DNA of 40,982 nt from a virus. Below the pieces are notes generated by a model. It saw nothing but the letters and a program-made list of their open reading frames with translations. It made no database searches and was not told where the DNA came from. Location of the stretch: positions 1 to 40,982 of the IMG/VR virus record IMGVR_UViG_3300046499_000074; one strand, 5' to 3'. Of this stretch, positions 23,688 to 30,903 are shown piece after piece. Numbering within the stretch: position 1 is the stretch's first letter; each line of letters opens with the position of its first letter. The position numbers were made by a program, and so were the translations under genes.

Positions 23688-25493
23688 ATGGGAGACAGAG
23701 TGACCGGCATGGACATACACGCGGCCGTCTATAAGCGTCAGTCGTCGAAGCGAGTCAACGGCTCAGAAGCCTCGACGGCGACACAGCACGAGAAGGGTAC
23801 CGAGGAAGCACGCAAGCGCGGTGCGATCCGGATCACCTATTACGAAGACCTCGACAAGAGCGCGTTTAAGGCGAACGTCGTCCGTAAGGAATTCGACCGC
23901 ATGATCGCCGACTGTCGCGCCGGTCGCGTAAACCTGATCGTCGTGCATTACATGTCGCGCTTTTCGCGACAGCACCCGCTCGACGCCCTTCCGCTGATTC
24001 AGGAACTTCTGAATCTCGGCGTGACGATTGTGTCCGTGACCGAAGGTGCCTTCGCCCTCGATAACATCATGGACCTTTTCAATCTGATCTTCCGGCTCGA
24101 AGCGGCGTACCGAGAATCGGCGAACAAGTCGGTCGCCGTGACGGAAGCGAAGGTTAAGGCGAAGTCACTCGGCGGATATGTCGGCGGAACCGCCCCGTTC
24201 GGCTTCACGCTGGTTTCAGAGACCCGATACGACGACAACGGCCGACCCGTCGTCGTTCAGTTGCCCGTCATTGACGACGACGAAGCCGGGCACATCCGCG
24301 AAGCATGGGCACGCATTCGACGGCACATGAACACGCCGGTGCAGCCCGGTAAGTCGCACCCGGGTTCGCTGTCCGGCATCTGTATTCAGTTCAACGACGA
24401 AGGCGTTCCGACCCGGGGGCAGACGACCGGGAAAGAGCGCGCTGATTCACGCTGGCAGGTAGACACCCTGAAGCGGATTCTCATGGACCCGCGCACGGCC
24501 GGAATGCAGGCTGAGCCCCTGTACACGCTCGACGACGAAGAGACGGCCGTCGAGGTCGAAGTCGAGACCGGAAAGCCGGGCAAGCGCGAGACCCGGAAAA
24601 TCAAGGGATACCGCATTCTGCGCGACCCCGAGACGACCGAACCGCTCCGCTGGTCCGACCCGATCATTCCCGTCGCCGAATGGTGGGAGCTTCAGGGATG
24701 GCTCTCGAAACGGGGCAGGGGTCGAGGGCGAGAACGTCGCGCGTCACTCCTGACCGGGCTCCGCAGCCTCGACGACGACCGGCCGATTCTCACGTGTGAG
24801 TGCCGCCGACCCATGGGCGTACTCAACAGCAACAGCACGACTCAACTTCCGTCGTACCGGTGCACCCGACCCCGGGGCGGCGAGTACCCGGGCCAGCACG
24901 ACGGCGGAAACACGGTCGTTCAGACCTACCTCGACGACTACCTCGCCCGCCGAGTCTTCGCCCTGATCTCGACCGGCGAGGACGACGTCGAGACGGGCGA
25001 CGTCCTCGCGGAGGCAGCGCGACGCTTCGGCCGGGCGAACGAAGCCCCTGAGACGGCCGGTGAGCGTGCGGCGTTGCTGGCCGAGCGAGCCGACGCCGTC
25101 GACGCCCTCACGAACCTCGCAGAAAGCCTTGTACGGGCCCGTACAGGCATCGTGCGCCGTCGGCTGGAGCAAGAGGAAGCGAAGGCGGCCGACAGGCTCG
25201 CGGCGGCCGAGCACCGGCTCGCCGTCCTCGACGACCAGGTAACCCCCCGCCTGCCCATCGGTCAGTGGCTCCCCGAAGACACCGACGCCGACCCGATCGG
25301 CCCGGGGTCGTGGTGGCACTCGGCCGACCTCGACGACCGGCGCGAGTTCCTGACGTTCTTCATCGACAACGTGACGATCGTGAAGTCGACGAAGCGGGGC
25401 GGACACCGATGGGTCACGTACGACACTGAGAAGCGCGTTCGGCTTAGCTGGGCACAGGCGAGGGACGTCGAGGGATACGAGGACGTCGCCTAG
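23688..25493 (+). CDS. int: Large serine integrase, phiC31 type
   Basis: A 601-aa site-specific recombinase joining attP to host attB. The N-terminal resolvase domain has YKRQSS (nucleophilic serine), MSRFSRQHPLDALPLI and LGVTIVSVTEGAF. The recombinase domain has GGYVGGTAPFGF and VPTRGQTTGKERADSRWQVDTLKRILMDPRTAG; the zinc ribbon has CECRRPMG with later Cys; and a coiled coil covers EAARRFGRANEAPETAGERAALLAERADAVDAL. Several stretches, including this coiled coil and the SWWHSADLDDRREFL region, match phiC31 integrase as I recall it (605-613 aa). ATG 23688 fits the leaderless promoter; ATG 23709 is an alternative. Excision would use the gp3-like RDF at 8606. Confidence 0.97.
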   Translation: MGDRVTGMDIHAAVYKRQSSKRVNGSEASTATQHEKGTEEARKRGAIRITYYEDLDKSAFKANVVRKEFDRMIADCRAGRVNLIVVHYMSRFSRQHPLDALPLIQELLNLGVTIVSVTEGAFALDNIMDLFNLIFRLEAAYRESANKSVAVTEAKVKAKSLGGYVGGTAPFGFTLVSETRYDDNGRPVVVQLPVIDDDEAGHIREAWARIRRHMNTPVQPGKSHPGSLSGICIQFNDEGVPTRGQTTGKERADSRWQVDTLKRILMDPRTAGMQAEPLYTLDDEETAVEVEVETGKPGKRETRKIKGYRILRDPETTEPLRWSDPIIPVAEWWELQGWLSKRGRGRGRERRASLLTGLRSLDDDRPILTCECRRPMGVLNSNSTTQLPSYRCTRPRGGEYPGQHDGGNTVVQTYLDDYLARRVFALISTGEDDVETGDVLAEAARRFGRANEAPETAGERAALLAERADAVDALTNLAESLVRARTGIVRRRLEQEEAKAADRLAAAEHRLAVLDDQVTPRLPIGQWLPEDTDADPIGPGSWWHSADLDDRREFLTFFIDNVTIVKSTKRGGHRWVTYDTEKRVRLSWAQARDVEGYEDVA

Positions 25494-25515
25494 AGCCCCT
25501 AGAGCCCCTGAAACT

Positions 25516-25550
25516 GCCCCGGTAAGGCTTCGGCCCGACCGGGGCTTTTT
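25516..25550 (+). terminator. Intrinsic terminator of int
   Basis: GCCCCGGT/ACCGGGGC stem with a loop containing GGCTTCGGCC, followed by TTTTT: a textbook rho-independent terminator. Confidence 0.93.
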
Positions 25551-25657
25551 CATGCCCTCAGACGGCCGCGTACGGCTTCGGTTAGGTGACCCTAAGCTGT
25601 AACCAAAGTATTACACAGAGTGTGCGTCATGCCGTCGGCGCGACAGCGTGAGGGTTT

Positions 25658-25757
25658 CGGGTGACGAAGGTGACGTTCGATATGCATTTTCAGGTATCCC
25701 TTAGAGAAGTCTTAGGCATACCCAAAACAACACATCGAACGTCACCTTCGTCACCCG
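25658..25757. repeat. Nested inverted-repeat element with GTGACG boxes (copy B)
   Basis: Arms 25658-25681 and 25734-25757 form a perfect 24-bp inverted repeat; each arm carries GTGACG-AAG-GTGACG (or its complement). Inside, AGGTAT and ATACC form a second nested pair. Similar in order and sequence to 6867-6964, and likewise directly upstream of the phage promoter motif. Confidence 0.88.
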
Positions 25758-25763
25758 GGCGAG

Positions 25764-25778
25764 AAAACCCTTCCGCTC
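25764..25778 (+). promoter_or_regulatory. Phage promoter motif P6 (AAAACCCTTCCGCTC)
   Basis: Exact match 6 nt after dyad element B; the first of a tandem pair with 18-bp period. Confidence 0.72.
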
Positions 25779-25781
25779 CAG

Positions 25782-25796
25782 AAAACCCTTCCGCTC
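25782..25796 (+). promoter_or_regulatory. Phage promoter motif P7 (AAAACCCTTCCGCTC)
   Basis: Exact match, 18 bp from P6. The pair points toward the tRNAs and late genes, with a hairpin at 25865 in between. Confidence 0.72.
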
Positions 25797-25864
25797 TAGT
25801 ACATACAGAGGGCGAATCCCGCGCACCCAACCATTGCAGGCGGTCAGAGTTCCGCCCCTCTAAC

Positions 25865-25908
25865 GCCCCGCGCTCCCTAGCTTCTCTCCCTAGGTTGTAG
25901 CGCGGGGC
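25865..25908 (+). terminator. Large hairpin after P6/P7
   Basis: GCCCCGCGCT (25865-25874) pairs with AGCGCGGGGC (25899-25908), with an inner CCTAG/CTAGG stem. It is followed by ACTTCTCG rather than a T run. Terminator, attenuator or processing signal before the tRNAs. Confidence 0.65.
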
Positions 25909-25916
25909 ACTTCTCG

Positions 25917-25980
25917 TGCGTTGCCAGGTTTGGGCACGGAACATAAGCCCCGTGTCTCGGTTCGATTCCGAGCAACTCTC
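25917..25980 (+). pseudogene. tRNA-like relic
   Basis: CTCGG-TTCGATT-CCGAG (25956-25972) is a perfect T arm; CACGG/CCGTG upstream could be an anticodon stem and TGCGTTG/CAACTCT a weak acceptor. The piece is about 64 nt and lacks a proper D arm, so it is probably a decayed or unconventional tRNA. Confidence 0.4.
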
Positions 25981-25982
25981 TA

Positions 25983-26055
25983 TGGCGCGTAGCTCAGTTG
26001 GCAGAGCAACGGATTGTTAATCCGTTAGTCGTAGGTTCGAGTCCTGCCGCGCCAG
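25983..26055 (+). tRNA. tRNA-Asn (GUU)
   Basis: Full cloverleaf: acceptor TGGCGCG/CGCGCCA, D arm GCTC/GAGC, anticodon arm ACGGA-TTGTTAA-TCCGT with anticodon GTT, T arm GTAGG/CCTGC. U1-A72 and discriminator G73 are typical of bacterial tRNA-Asn. The 3' CCA is not encoded. Confidence 0.95.
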
Positions 26056-26059
26056 CCTC

Positions 26060-26133
26060 GCCCGTCTAGGCAAATTGGTAAAGCCGTCGGCCCTAGGAAC
26101 CGGTGCGTGCCGGTTCGACTCCGGCGACGGGTA
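26060..26133 (+). tRNA. tRNA with atypical anticodon arm (TAG in canonical position)
   Basis: Acceptor GCCCGTC/GACGGGT, a 3-bp D stem with GG in the loop, and T arm GCCGG-TTCGACT-CCGGC are all good. The anticodon stem TCGGC/ACCGG has a C-A mismatch next to the loop, and loop CCTAGGA has C instead of the universal U33. Read canonically the anticodon is TAG (Leu-CUA), but the short variable loop is unlike tRNA-Leu. Identity uncertain. Confidence 0.7.
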
Positions 26134-26143
26134 CTCACTGACC

Positions 26144-26165
26144 CACCTACTCACGTGAGTAGGTG
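26144..26165. promoter_or_regulatory. 22-bp palindromic operator-like repeat (copy 10)
   Basis: Exact copy between the tRNAs and the first HNH gene, ending 17 nt before its TTG. Confidence 0.8.
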
Positions 26166-26182
26166 CCCCGAAGGGCGGAACG

Positions 26183-26449
26183 TTGCGCGTATCGAACTAC
26201 CGACGCTCAGACGTCCTCGCCCGGGGCAACGACGCCGCCCGGAAGCTCCGTAAGGAACTCCGTCGAGCGGGTCGCTTCCCGTGCGCTGAGTGCGGCATTC
26301 CTCGACTCGCCTCAGGGCTCGACGTCGACCACATTCACCCCTTGGCACTCGGCGGCGAGGACGTCGCCGCGAACGTTCAGGCCCTTTGTAAGCCCTGTCA
26401 CAAGGCGAAGACCCGCGAGGACTTCGGGGCGACGAACACACCCTTCTGA
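26183..26449 (+). CDS. HNH endonuclease, packaging-associated (88 aa)
   Basis: TTG 26183 follows GAAGGGCGGAACG, exactly 17 nt after an operator copy. The 88-aa protein has a zinc-binding CAEC (34-37) and CKPC (69-72), with the HNH core DVDHIHPLALGG (Asp49-His50), Asn64 and His73. Small HNH proteins beside terminase genes are known in other siphoviruses to stimulate terminase cutting at cos. It is the first gene of the late module; a second HNH gene lies 500 bp downstream. Confidence 0.88.
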   Translation: MRVSNYRRSDVLARGNDAARKLRKELRRAGRFPCAECGIPRLASGLDVDHIHPLALGGEDVAANVQALCKPCHKAKTREDFGATNTPF

Positions 26450-26456
26450 GGACGGT

Positions 26457-26954
26457 ATGAGCTACTCGACAACGCCCTCGATCGGTCAGTTCGGCGTGAC
26501 CCGCATTCACGGTCTTACCGGCCGTCTAATCGAGTTCGGTCAGAAGGTAATCGGGTCCGGCTCGCGCTTCACTCACGCGTTTGTCGTTGTCGCCGATGGT
26601 TGGGTCGTTCAGGCTGAGCCGGGCGGAGCGAGGCTAGTCCCGCTCACTTCCGCTGTCGGCGGGCGAGAGACGCTATATAGCGACCTCGACCTAACCGACG
26701 ACCAGCGTAAGGCGGTCGCCCTGAAGGCCCTTCGTCTCGCTCATACGCCTTACAGCTACCTCGACTATCTCGCTATCGCTGCACGTCGTCTTTTCGGCGC
26801 GTCGTTTCTAGAGTGCTACGTCGAGGACAGTGGACACATGATTTGCAGTCAGCTAGTAGACGAAGCATTTCGCGAGGCCGGAATCGAGCTATTCCCGGGT
26901 CGCGTCTCTGGTGACGTTACGCCCGGCGATCTAGCGAGGCTGATAGGTGCGTAA
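26457..26954 (+). CDS. Permuted papain-like (YiiX/NlpC-like) hydrolase candidate
   Basis: ATG 26457 starts a 165-aa protein, 7 nt after the HNH stop. SRFTHAFVVVADG (His40), VQAE (Glu54) and HMICSQLVDEAFREAG (Cys130) give a His-Glu-Cys order, the circularly permuted arrangement of YaeF/YiiX-type papain-fold enzymes. YSYLDYLAIAARRLFG lies between them. Such enzymes cleave peptides or amide/ester bonds in wall or lipid substrates; the substrate here is unknown. There is no signal peptide. Placement between two HNH genes upstream of terminase is unusual for a wall hydrolase. Its end overlaps the next start. Confidence 0.65.
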   Translation: MSYSTTPSIGQFGVTRIHGLTGRLIEFGQKVIGSGSRFTHAFVVVADGWVVQAEPGGARLVPLTSAVGGRETLYSDLDLTDDQRKAVALKALRLAHTPYSYLDYLAIAARRLFGASFLECYVEDSGHMICSQLVDEAFREAGIELFPGRVSGDVTPGDLARLIGA

Positions 26955-27285
26955 GCGTCCCTGCCTAGTGTGTAAGCGGCTCACGTCTAACCCGTCGCGC
27001 TGTGATACGCACGAAGCGGAATACAGGCAGAGGGCGAATGCCTATCGTGGTACGTCATCCCAAAGGGGATATGGCTACCAGTGGCAGAGGCTGAGCAGAC
27101 AGATACTCACTGAACATAGAGATACCTACGGTGAGCACTGCCAAGGCTACGGAGTGCCTTCGCACGTCGCGTCTGATCTGACGGTCGACCACATCACACC
27201 CAAGGCTCTAGGTGGGACCGACGACCGGTCGAACCTTCAGGTTCTGTGCCGCTCGTGCAATAGCCGTAAGCACACTTCGCGCTGA
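26947..27285 (+). CDS. HNH endonuclease adjacent to terminase (112 aa)
   Basis: GTG 26947 overlaps the preceding stop. The 112-aa protein has an N-terminal Cys cluster (Cys6, Cys9, Cys19, His22), the RGYGYQWQRLSRQIL helix typical of phage HNH proteins next to small terminases, then LTVDHITPKALGG (Asp81-His82), Asn96 and CRSC (101-104) with His109. Expected to act with terminase at cos. It lies upstream of the terminase small subunit, with a 190-bp non-coding gap between. Confidence 0.93.
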   Translation: MRKRPCLVCKRLTSNPSRCDTHEAEYRQRANAYRGTSSQRGYGYQWQRLSRQILTEHRDTYGEHCQGYGVPSHVASDLTVDHITPKALGGTDDRSNLQVLCRSCNSRKHTSR

Positions 27286-27478
27286 GTGTCAAACCTGTCG
27301 AGTGAAGAGTTCCGAATCGGACATTCACGTCTATAGGGGGGCACTCCTATCTCTAGCGGCGCAAGCCCGACGGACCCAGCCCCCAGCCAGGAACACACCG
27401 CCGCGAAATTTGAACCGGGGGGTATCGGCCCGGCCTGCCCCCTAATGTCCGTTTATGCCACCGGGGGAGGTCGCCCGC
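27286..27478. other. Candidate cos region between HNH and terminase genes
   Basis: A 193-bp gap without a gene but with G-run blocks (ATAGGGGGGCACTCC at about 27336, ACCGGGGGGTATCGG at about 27415), the usual place for cos in phages with this gene order. No terminal overhang can be seen because the map was circularised. Confidence 0.4.
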
Positions 27479-27955
27479 ATGGTCGCTGGTCGCCCCCCGA
27501 AGCCTACTGAGCGTAAGCGGAAGCTAGGCAATCCCGGACAGCGCGCACTTCCGGCCGTCGCCGACACGATCGCGCTTCCTGAACTTCCCTTCGAACCGCC
27601 CGAAGATCTCGGCCCCGACGGCGTCGCCTTCATTCGCTCCGTCGTCGCCTCGACCCCGTGGCTTGCCAATACCGACCGGCCGACGGTCGAACTCGCCGCG
27701 CGTCTCGTCGACGAGTGCGCCGAGATTCAAGGCGAGATCAACGAAGCCGGTCGAGTCTTCGTGACCGAGAAGGGATATCCGGTCATCAATCCGCTAGTCG
27801 GCGCGCTGTCGACCAGCCGTAAGCAACTTCATAGCGTGCTCGCGTCCCTCGGATATACGCCCGCCGACCGTACCCGTATGGGTCTGGCCGAAGTGAAGGC
27901 GAAGAACGCATTCGAGGACATGCTCGCGAAGCGTGCCACCTACTCACGTGAGTAG
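27479..27955 (+). CDS. terS: Terminase small subunit, P27 family
   Basis: A 158-aa DNA-recognition subunit of the packaging motor. The opening VAGRPPKPTERKRKLGNPGQR is characteristic of P27-family small terminases, and the C-terminal helix SRKQLHSVLASLGYTPADRTRMG fits the family. I chose ATG 27479 because GGGGGAGG stands 8-10 nt upstream; ATG 27455 would add eight residues. The last five codons and TAG are read from operator copy 11, giving an ATYSRE end. Confidence 0.9.
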   Translation: MVAGRPPKPTERKRKLGNPGQRALPAVADTIALPELPFEPPEDLGPDGVAFIRSVVASTPWLANTDRPTVELAARLVDECAEIQGEINEAGRVFVTEKGYPVINPLVGALSTSRKQLHSVLASLGYTPADRTRMGLAEVKAKNAFEDMLAKRATYSRE

Positions 27956-27958
27956 GTG
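27937..27958. promoter_or_regulatory. 22-bp palindromic operator-like repeat (copy 11, overlaps a stop codon)
   Basis: Exact copy overlapping the end of the small terminase gene, ending 17 nt before the large terminase GTG. Here the TAG of a second reading frame serves as stop. Confidence 0.8.
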
Positions 27959-27975
27959 CTCAGGGAGGTAACGCC

Positions 27976-29487
27976 GTGACTGCCCCGCTGTACCTAACGC
28001 CGGTCACGGCCGACGAGATAGGCCGGGGCGACGGCGACGACTTCGGGTCGTTCACTCAGTTTCTCCGGGTCACGAAGGATTCCGTCGGCGGTTCGGCGGG
28101 CGAGCCAATGGTTATGCGTGACTGGCAGACAGCCATGATGCGTCGACTGTTCGCCCGCAAAGAGAACGGCCGCCTGAAGCACCGACAGGCCCTTATCGGC
28201 GTGCCCCGTAAGAACGGGAAGAGCGCGCTAGGTGCCGGTGTCGCGCTGTACGGTCTCGCCTTCGGCCCGAAGGGTGGCGAGGTCTTTTCGTGTGCCGCTG
28301 ATAAAGAACAGGCTCGAATCGTCTTCGGTACTGCGAAGAAGATGATCGAGCTAGAGCCGCAATTCGGCGGGCTCTTCAAAACTTACCGCGACGCTATCGA
28401 GCTTCCGGCGACCGGAAGTGTTTACCGGGTTCTCTCGGCTGAGGCATTTACGAAGGAGGGTCTTAACCCTCACCTTGTGCTCTTCGATGAAGTGCACGCT
28501 CAGCCGAACCGTGAACTCTGGGACGTTATGGCGCTCGCGACCGGTGCCCGTACCGAACCCCTTCTCGTCGGCATTACGACGGCCGGTGTGAAGAGCGACA
28601 GTACGGGCGGCGACTCGCTCTGTTACGGCATGTATCAATACGGACAGCGGATCGTGTCCGGCGAGATCGACGACCCGTCGTTCTACTTCGAATGGTGGGG
28701 AGCCCCGGAAGGGTCGGATCATCGCGACCCTGCCGTGTGGGCGAACGCGAACCCTGGGTACGGCGACATTGTGTCGGCCGACGACTTCGCCGCCGCTGTA
28801 CTGCGGACGCCCGAAGCGGAGTACCGGACGAAGCGACTCAACCAATGGGTCTCGACGGCTCAGGCATGGCTTCCGTCCGGCGCATGGGACGAATGTAAGG
28901 GCGAGAGCGAGCCGATTCCGGCCGGTGCTGAAGTCGTCATTTCGTTCGACGGATCGTTTAACAACGACTCGACGGCGCTCACTGTGGTCACCTGCCCTCA
29001 GGGCGAGGATCTCCCACACATCGACGTCGTCGCCGCATGGGAGAAGCCGAAGGAATCCGGTCAGGACTGGTCGGTCCCAATCCTCGACGTCGAGGCGGAG
29101 ATACGTAACGCGTGTCGTCGCTGGTCGGTGCGCGAGATTGTGTGTGACCCGTTCCGTTGGGCGAGGACGTATCAGGTTCTCGAAGACGAAGGCTTGCCCG
29201 TCGTTGAGTTCCCTCAGTCGCCCGCCCGAATGGTTCCGGCGACTCAGCGCTTCTTCGAAGCCGTCATGAACAAGTCTCTGACGCATTCCGGCGACCTTCG
29301 CCTAGCGCGTCATCTCTCAAACACTGTGATTCGCACGGACTCGCGCGGGTCTCGGATCAGTAAGGACTCGAAGGGCTCGCCCCGGAAAATCGACCTCGCC
29401 GTGTCCGCCGTTATGGGGCTCGAACGGGCGATGCAGGAACCCGAGCGCGAGCCGGAAACTCAGTTCTTCAACTGGGCCGAACTCTAG
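27976..29487 (+). CDS. terL: Terminase large subunit
   Basis: A 503-aa packaging ATPase-nuclease. The ATPase domain shows the Walker A variant GVPRKNGKS at 75-83, an adenine-binding MRDWQ upstream, and Walker B LVLFDEVHAQ with Asp-Glu near 171-172. The nuclease domain starts with VISFDGSFNNDS (Asp near 325) and has VREIVCDPFRW further on. The layout matches HK97/phiC31-type large terminases. GTG 27976 follows CAGGGAGGTAACGCC. Confidence 0.96.
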   Translation: MTAPLYLTPVTADEIGRGDGDDFGSFTQFLRVTKDSVGGSAGEPMVMRDWQTAMMRRLFARKENGRLKHRQALIGVPRKNGKSALGAGVALYGLAFGPKGGEVFSCAADKEQARIVFGTAKKMIELEPQFGGLFKTYRDAIELPATGSVYRVLSAEAFTKEGLNPHLVLFDEVHAQPNRELWDVMALATGARTEPLLVGITTAGVKSDSTGGDSLCYGMYQYGQRIVSGEIDDPSFYFEWWGAPEGSDHRDPAVWANANPGYGDIVSADDFAAAVLRTPEAEYRTKRLNQWVSTAQAWLPSGAWDECKGESEPIPAGAEVVISFDGSFNNDSTALTVVTCPQGEDLPHIDVVAAWEKPKESGQDWSVPILDVEAEIRNACRRWSVREIVCDPFRWARTYQVLEDEGLPVVEFPQSPARMVPATQRFFEAVMNKSLTHSGDLRLARHLSNTVIRTDSRGSRISKDSKGSPRKIDLAVSAVMGLERAMQEPEREPETQFFNWAEL

Positions 29488-29495
29488 GAGTACGC

Positions 29496-29681
29496 GTGAA
29501 ATACCTCCCGTCGCTTCCGTGGCGACGCGCCATATCCGACGGCGCTGATATCGGCGGTCTCGGCTGTCTCGTCGGTGCGGGTTGGTCGTTCAATTCCTCG
29601 CTAGGCGTCGGTCTTCTCGGCGGCGCTCTTCTGTTGATTGGTTGGGTGGTGGGCAATGAGCCTTCTACGCCGGGCCAGTAA
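29496..29681 (+). CDS. Small membrane protein between terminase and portal (61 aa)
   Basis: GTG 29496 begins 8 nt after terL and its end overlaps the portal start, so it fits the operon. The protein has a short N-terminal region (KYLPSLPWRRAISDGADIGG) and hydrophobic segments (LGCLVGAGWSF and LGVGLLGGALLLIGWVVG). Likely an integral membrane protein; its role in the packaging cluster is unknown. Confidence 0.65.
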   Translation: MKYLPSLPWRRAISDGADIGGLGCLVGAGWSFNSSLGVGLLGGALLLIGWVVGNEPSTPGQ

Positions 29682-30903
29682 GCAGACACGGGGCTTTATG
29701 GCTAGCGGGTCGGGTGACCCGTGGTCGATCCCCTCGAATGGACAGCTAGCCCCTCAGTCGGCTTCCGGCGTGTCCGTGACCGAGGAAACGGCTATGCGCC
29801 TTCTCGTCGTCGCGTCCGCTGTCCGCATCCTTAGCGACGCCGTCTCGGGTCTCCCGTTCGACGCTGTACGCGCCGACGGCGAGATTCGGCAGACGGTCGA
29901 GCCACCCCCTCAGATCATCTCCGACCCGTTCGGCGGGGGCTCGAATTCGGCACTGACTACGCGCCGACAGGGCTTCGGTCAGATGATGGTTTCGCTTCTC
30001 TTGCGAGGGAACGCGTACGCCGTTGTCCTGACGCGCGACCGTATGGGGCGAGCGACCCGGCTTCGGGTACTGCACCCGGATCACGTGAAGTGCGAGTTCG
30101 ACGAGAGCGGACAGCGCGTGTACGAAGTCGATAACGTGACCGTTCCGGCTCACGACATGGTTCACCTACTGGGCATGTCCTACCCGGGGTCGGCGACTGG
30201 TATCAGCGTGATTCAGTACGCCCGCGAAGCGATCGGTCTCGGTCTCGCCGCCGAGGAATTCGGCGCGCGCTTCTTCGGGTCCGGCGCTCACATGTCCGGC
30301 ATCGTTTCGGTGCCCGGCGACCTCGACAGGGAACGGGCGCGGGGGCTCAAAGAGAGCTTCCAGTCGGTGCATGGCGGTCTCAGGAACTCGCATACCGTCG
30401 GCGTTCTTACGGGCGGCGCTACGTGGCATCCAATCAGTGTCACGCCCGACGACGCTCAGTTTCTCGGCACCCGGGCGGCGCAGAATCTCGACCTAGCCAT
30501 GTTGTTTGGCGTGCCGCCGCACATGCTCGGTCAGGTCGATAAGACGACCTCTTGGGGAACCGGTATCGAACAGCAGGGTCTCGGCTTTCTCGCCTACACG
30601 CTGTCGCCATGGTTGGGCCGGTTCGAAGATGCATGGTCAACCATGCTCAGCAAGCCTCAGACGGCACGGTTCAACGCCGACGCCCTCTTGAGGACGGACA
30701 CGGCCGGACGGTACGCCGTTTACACGGCCGCCCGTTCAACCGGAATTCTCACGACCAACGAAATTCGTGCGCTTGAGAATTACGCACCGGTCGAGGGTGG
30801 CGACAACATCGCCGCCCCGCTGAATTCCAGCGCACCGAAGATGAAGGACAACGCCGCTTCATCTACTGCGCCTAAGGCCGACGATTTGGGGGCGGTTTTG
30901 TAG
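29656..30903 (+). CDS. Portal protein, HK97 family
   Basis: A 415-aa head vertex protein forming the DNA entry ring. ATG 29656 lies within the preceding small gene. Typical portal features are TAMRLLVVASAVRILSDAVSGLPF near the N-terminus, LLLRGNAYAVVLTRDRMGRATRL, and the clip/stem region AAQNLDLAMLFGVPPHMLGQVDKTTSWGTGIEQQ. A low-complexity tail ends the protein. The stop overlaps the protease GTG. Confidence 0.94.
   Translation: MSLLRRASKQTRGFMASGSGDPWSIPSNGQLAPQSASGVSVTEETAMRLLVVASAVRILSDAVSGLPFDAVRADGEIRQTVEPPPQIISDPFGGGSNSALTTRRQGFGQMMVSLLLRGNAYAVVLTRDRMGRATRLRVLHPDHVKCEFDESGQRVYEVDNVTVPAHDMVHLLGMSYPGSATGISVIQYAREAIGLGLAAEEFGARFFGSGAHMSGIVSVPGDLDRERARGLKESFQSVHGGLRNSHTVGVLTGGATWHPISVTPDDAQFLGTRAAQNLDLAMLFGVPPHMLGQVDKTTSWGTGIEQQGLGFLAYTLSPWLGRFEDAWSTMLSKPQTARFNADALLRTDTAGRYAVYTAARSTGILTTNEIRALENYAPVEGGDNIAAPLNSSAPKMKDNAASSTAPKADDLGAVL

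Larger units (their letters stand above)
25494..25982. other. Regulatory region between int and the tRNAs
   Basis: This 489-bp gap contains, in order: the int terminator; a segment partly shared with 6825-6866 but with about 60 extra, less GC-rich bases (about 25575-25650); dyad element B; tandem promoters P6 and P7; a large hairpin at 25865; and a tRNA-like relic. No credible gene is present; the ORF at 25661-25900 simply runs through the dyad and promoters. Confidence 0.7.

Noticed and set aside
23688-25493. Serine recombinase as a transposase or part of an inserted mobile element
   Set aside because: Strong phiC31 integrase similarity and the matching RDF in the same genome explain it as phage integrase; no flanking element ends are seen.
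25661-25900. 79-aa ORF downstream of int
   Set aside because: It reads through the dyad element, both promoters and a hairpin, so it is regulatory DNA rather than coding.
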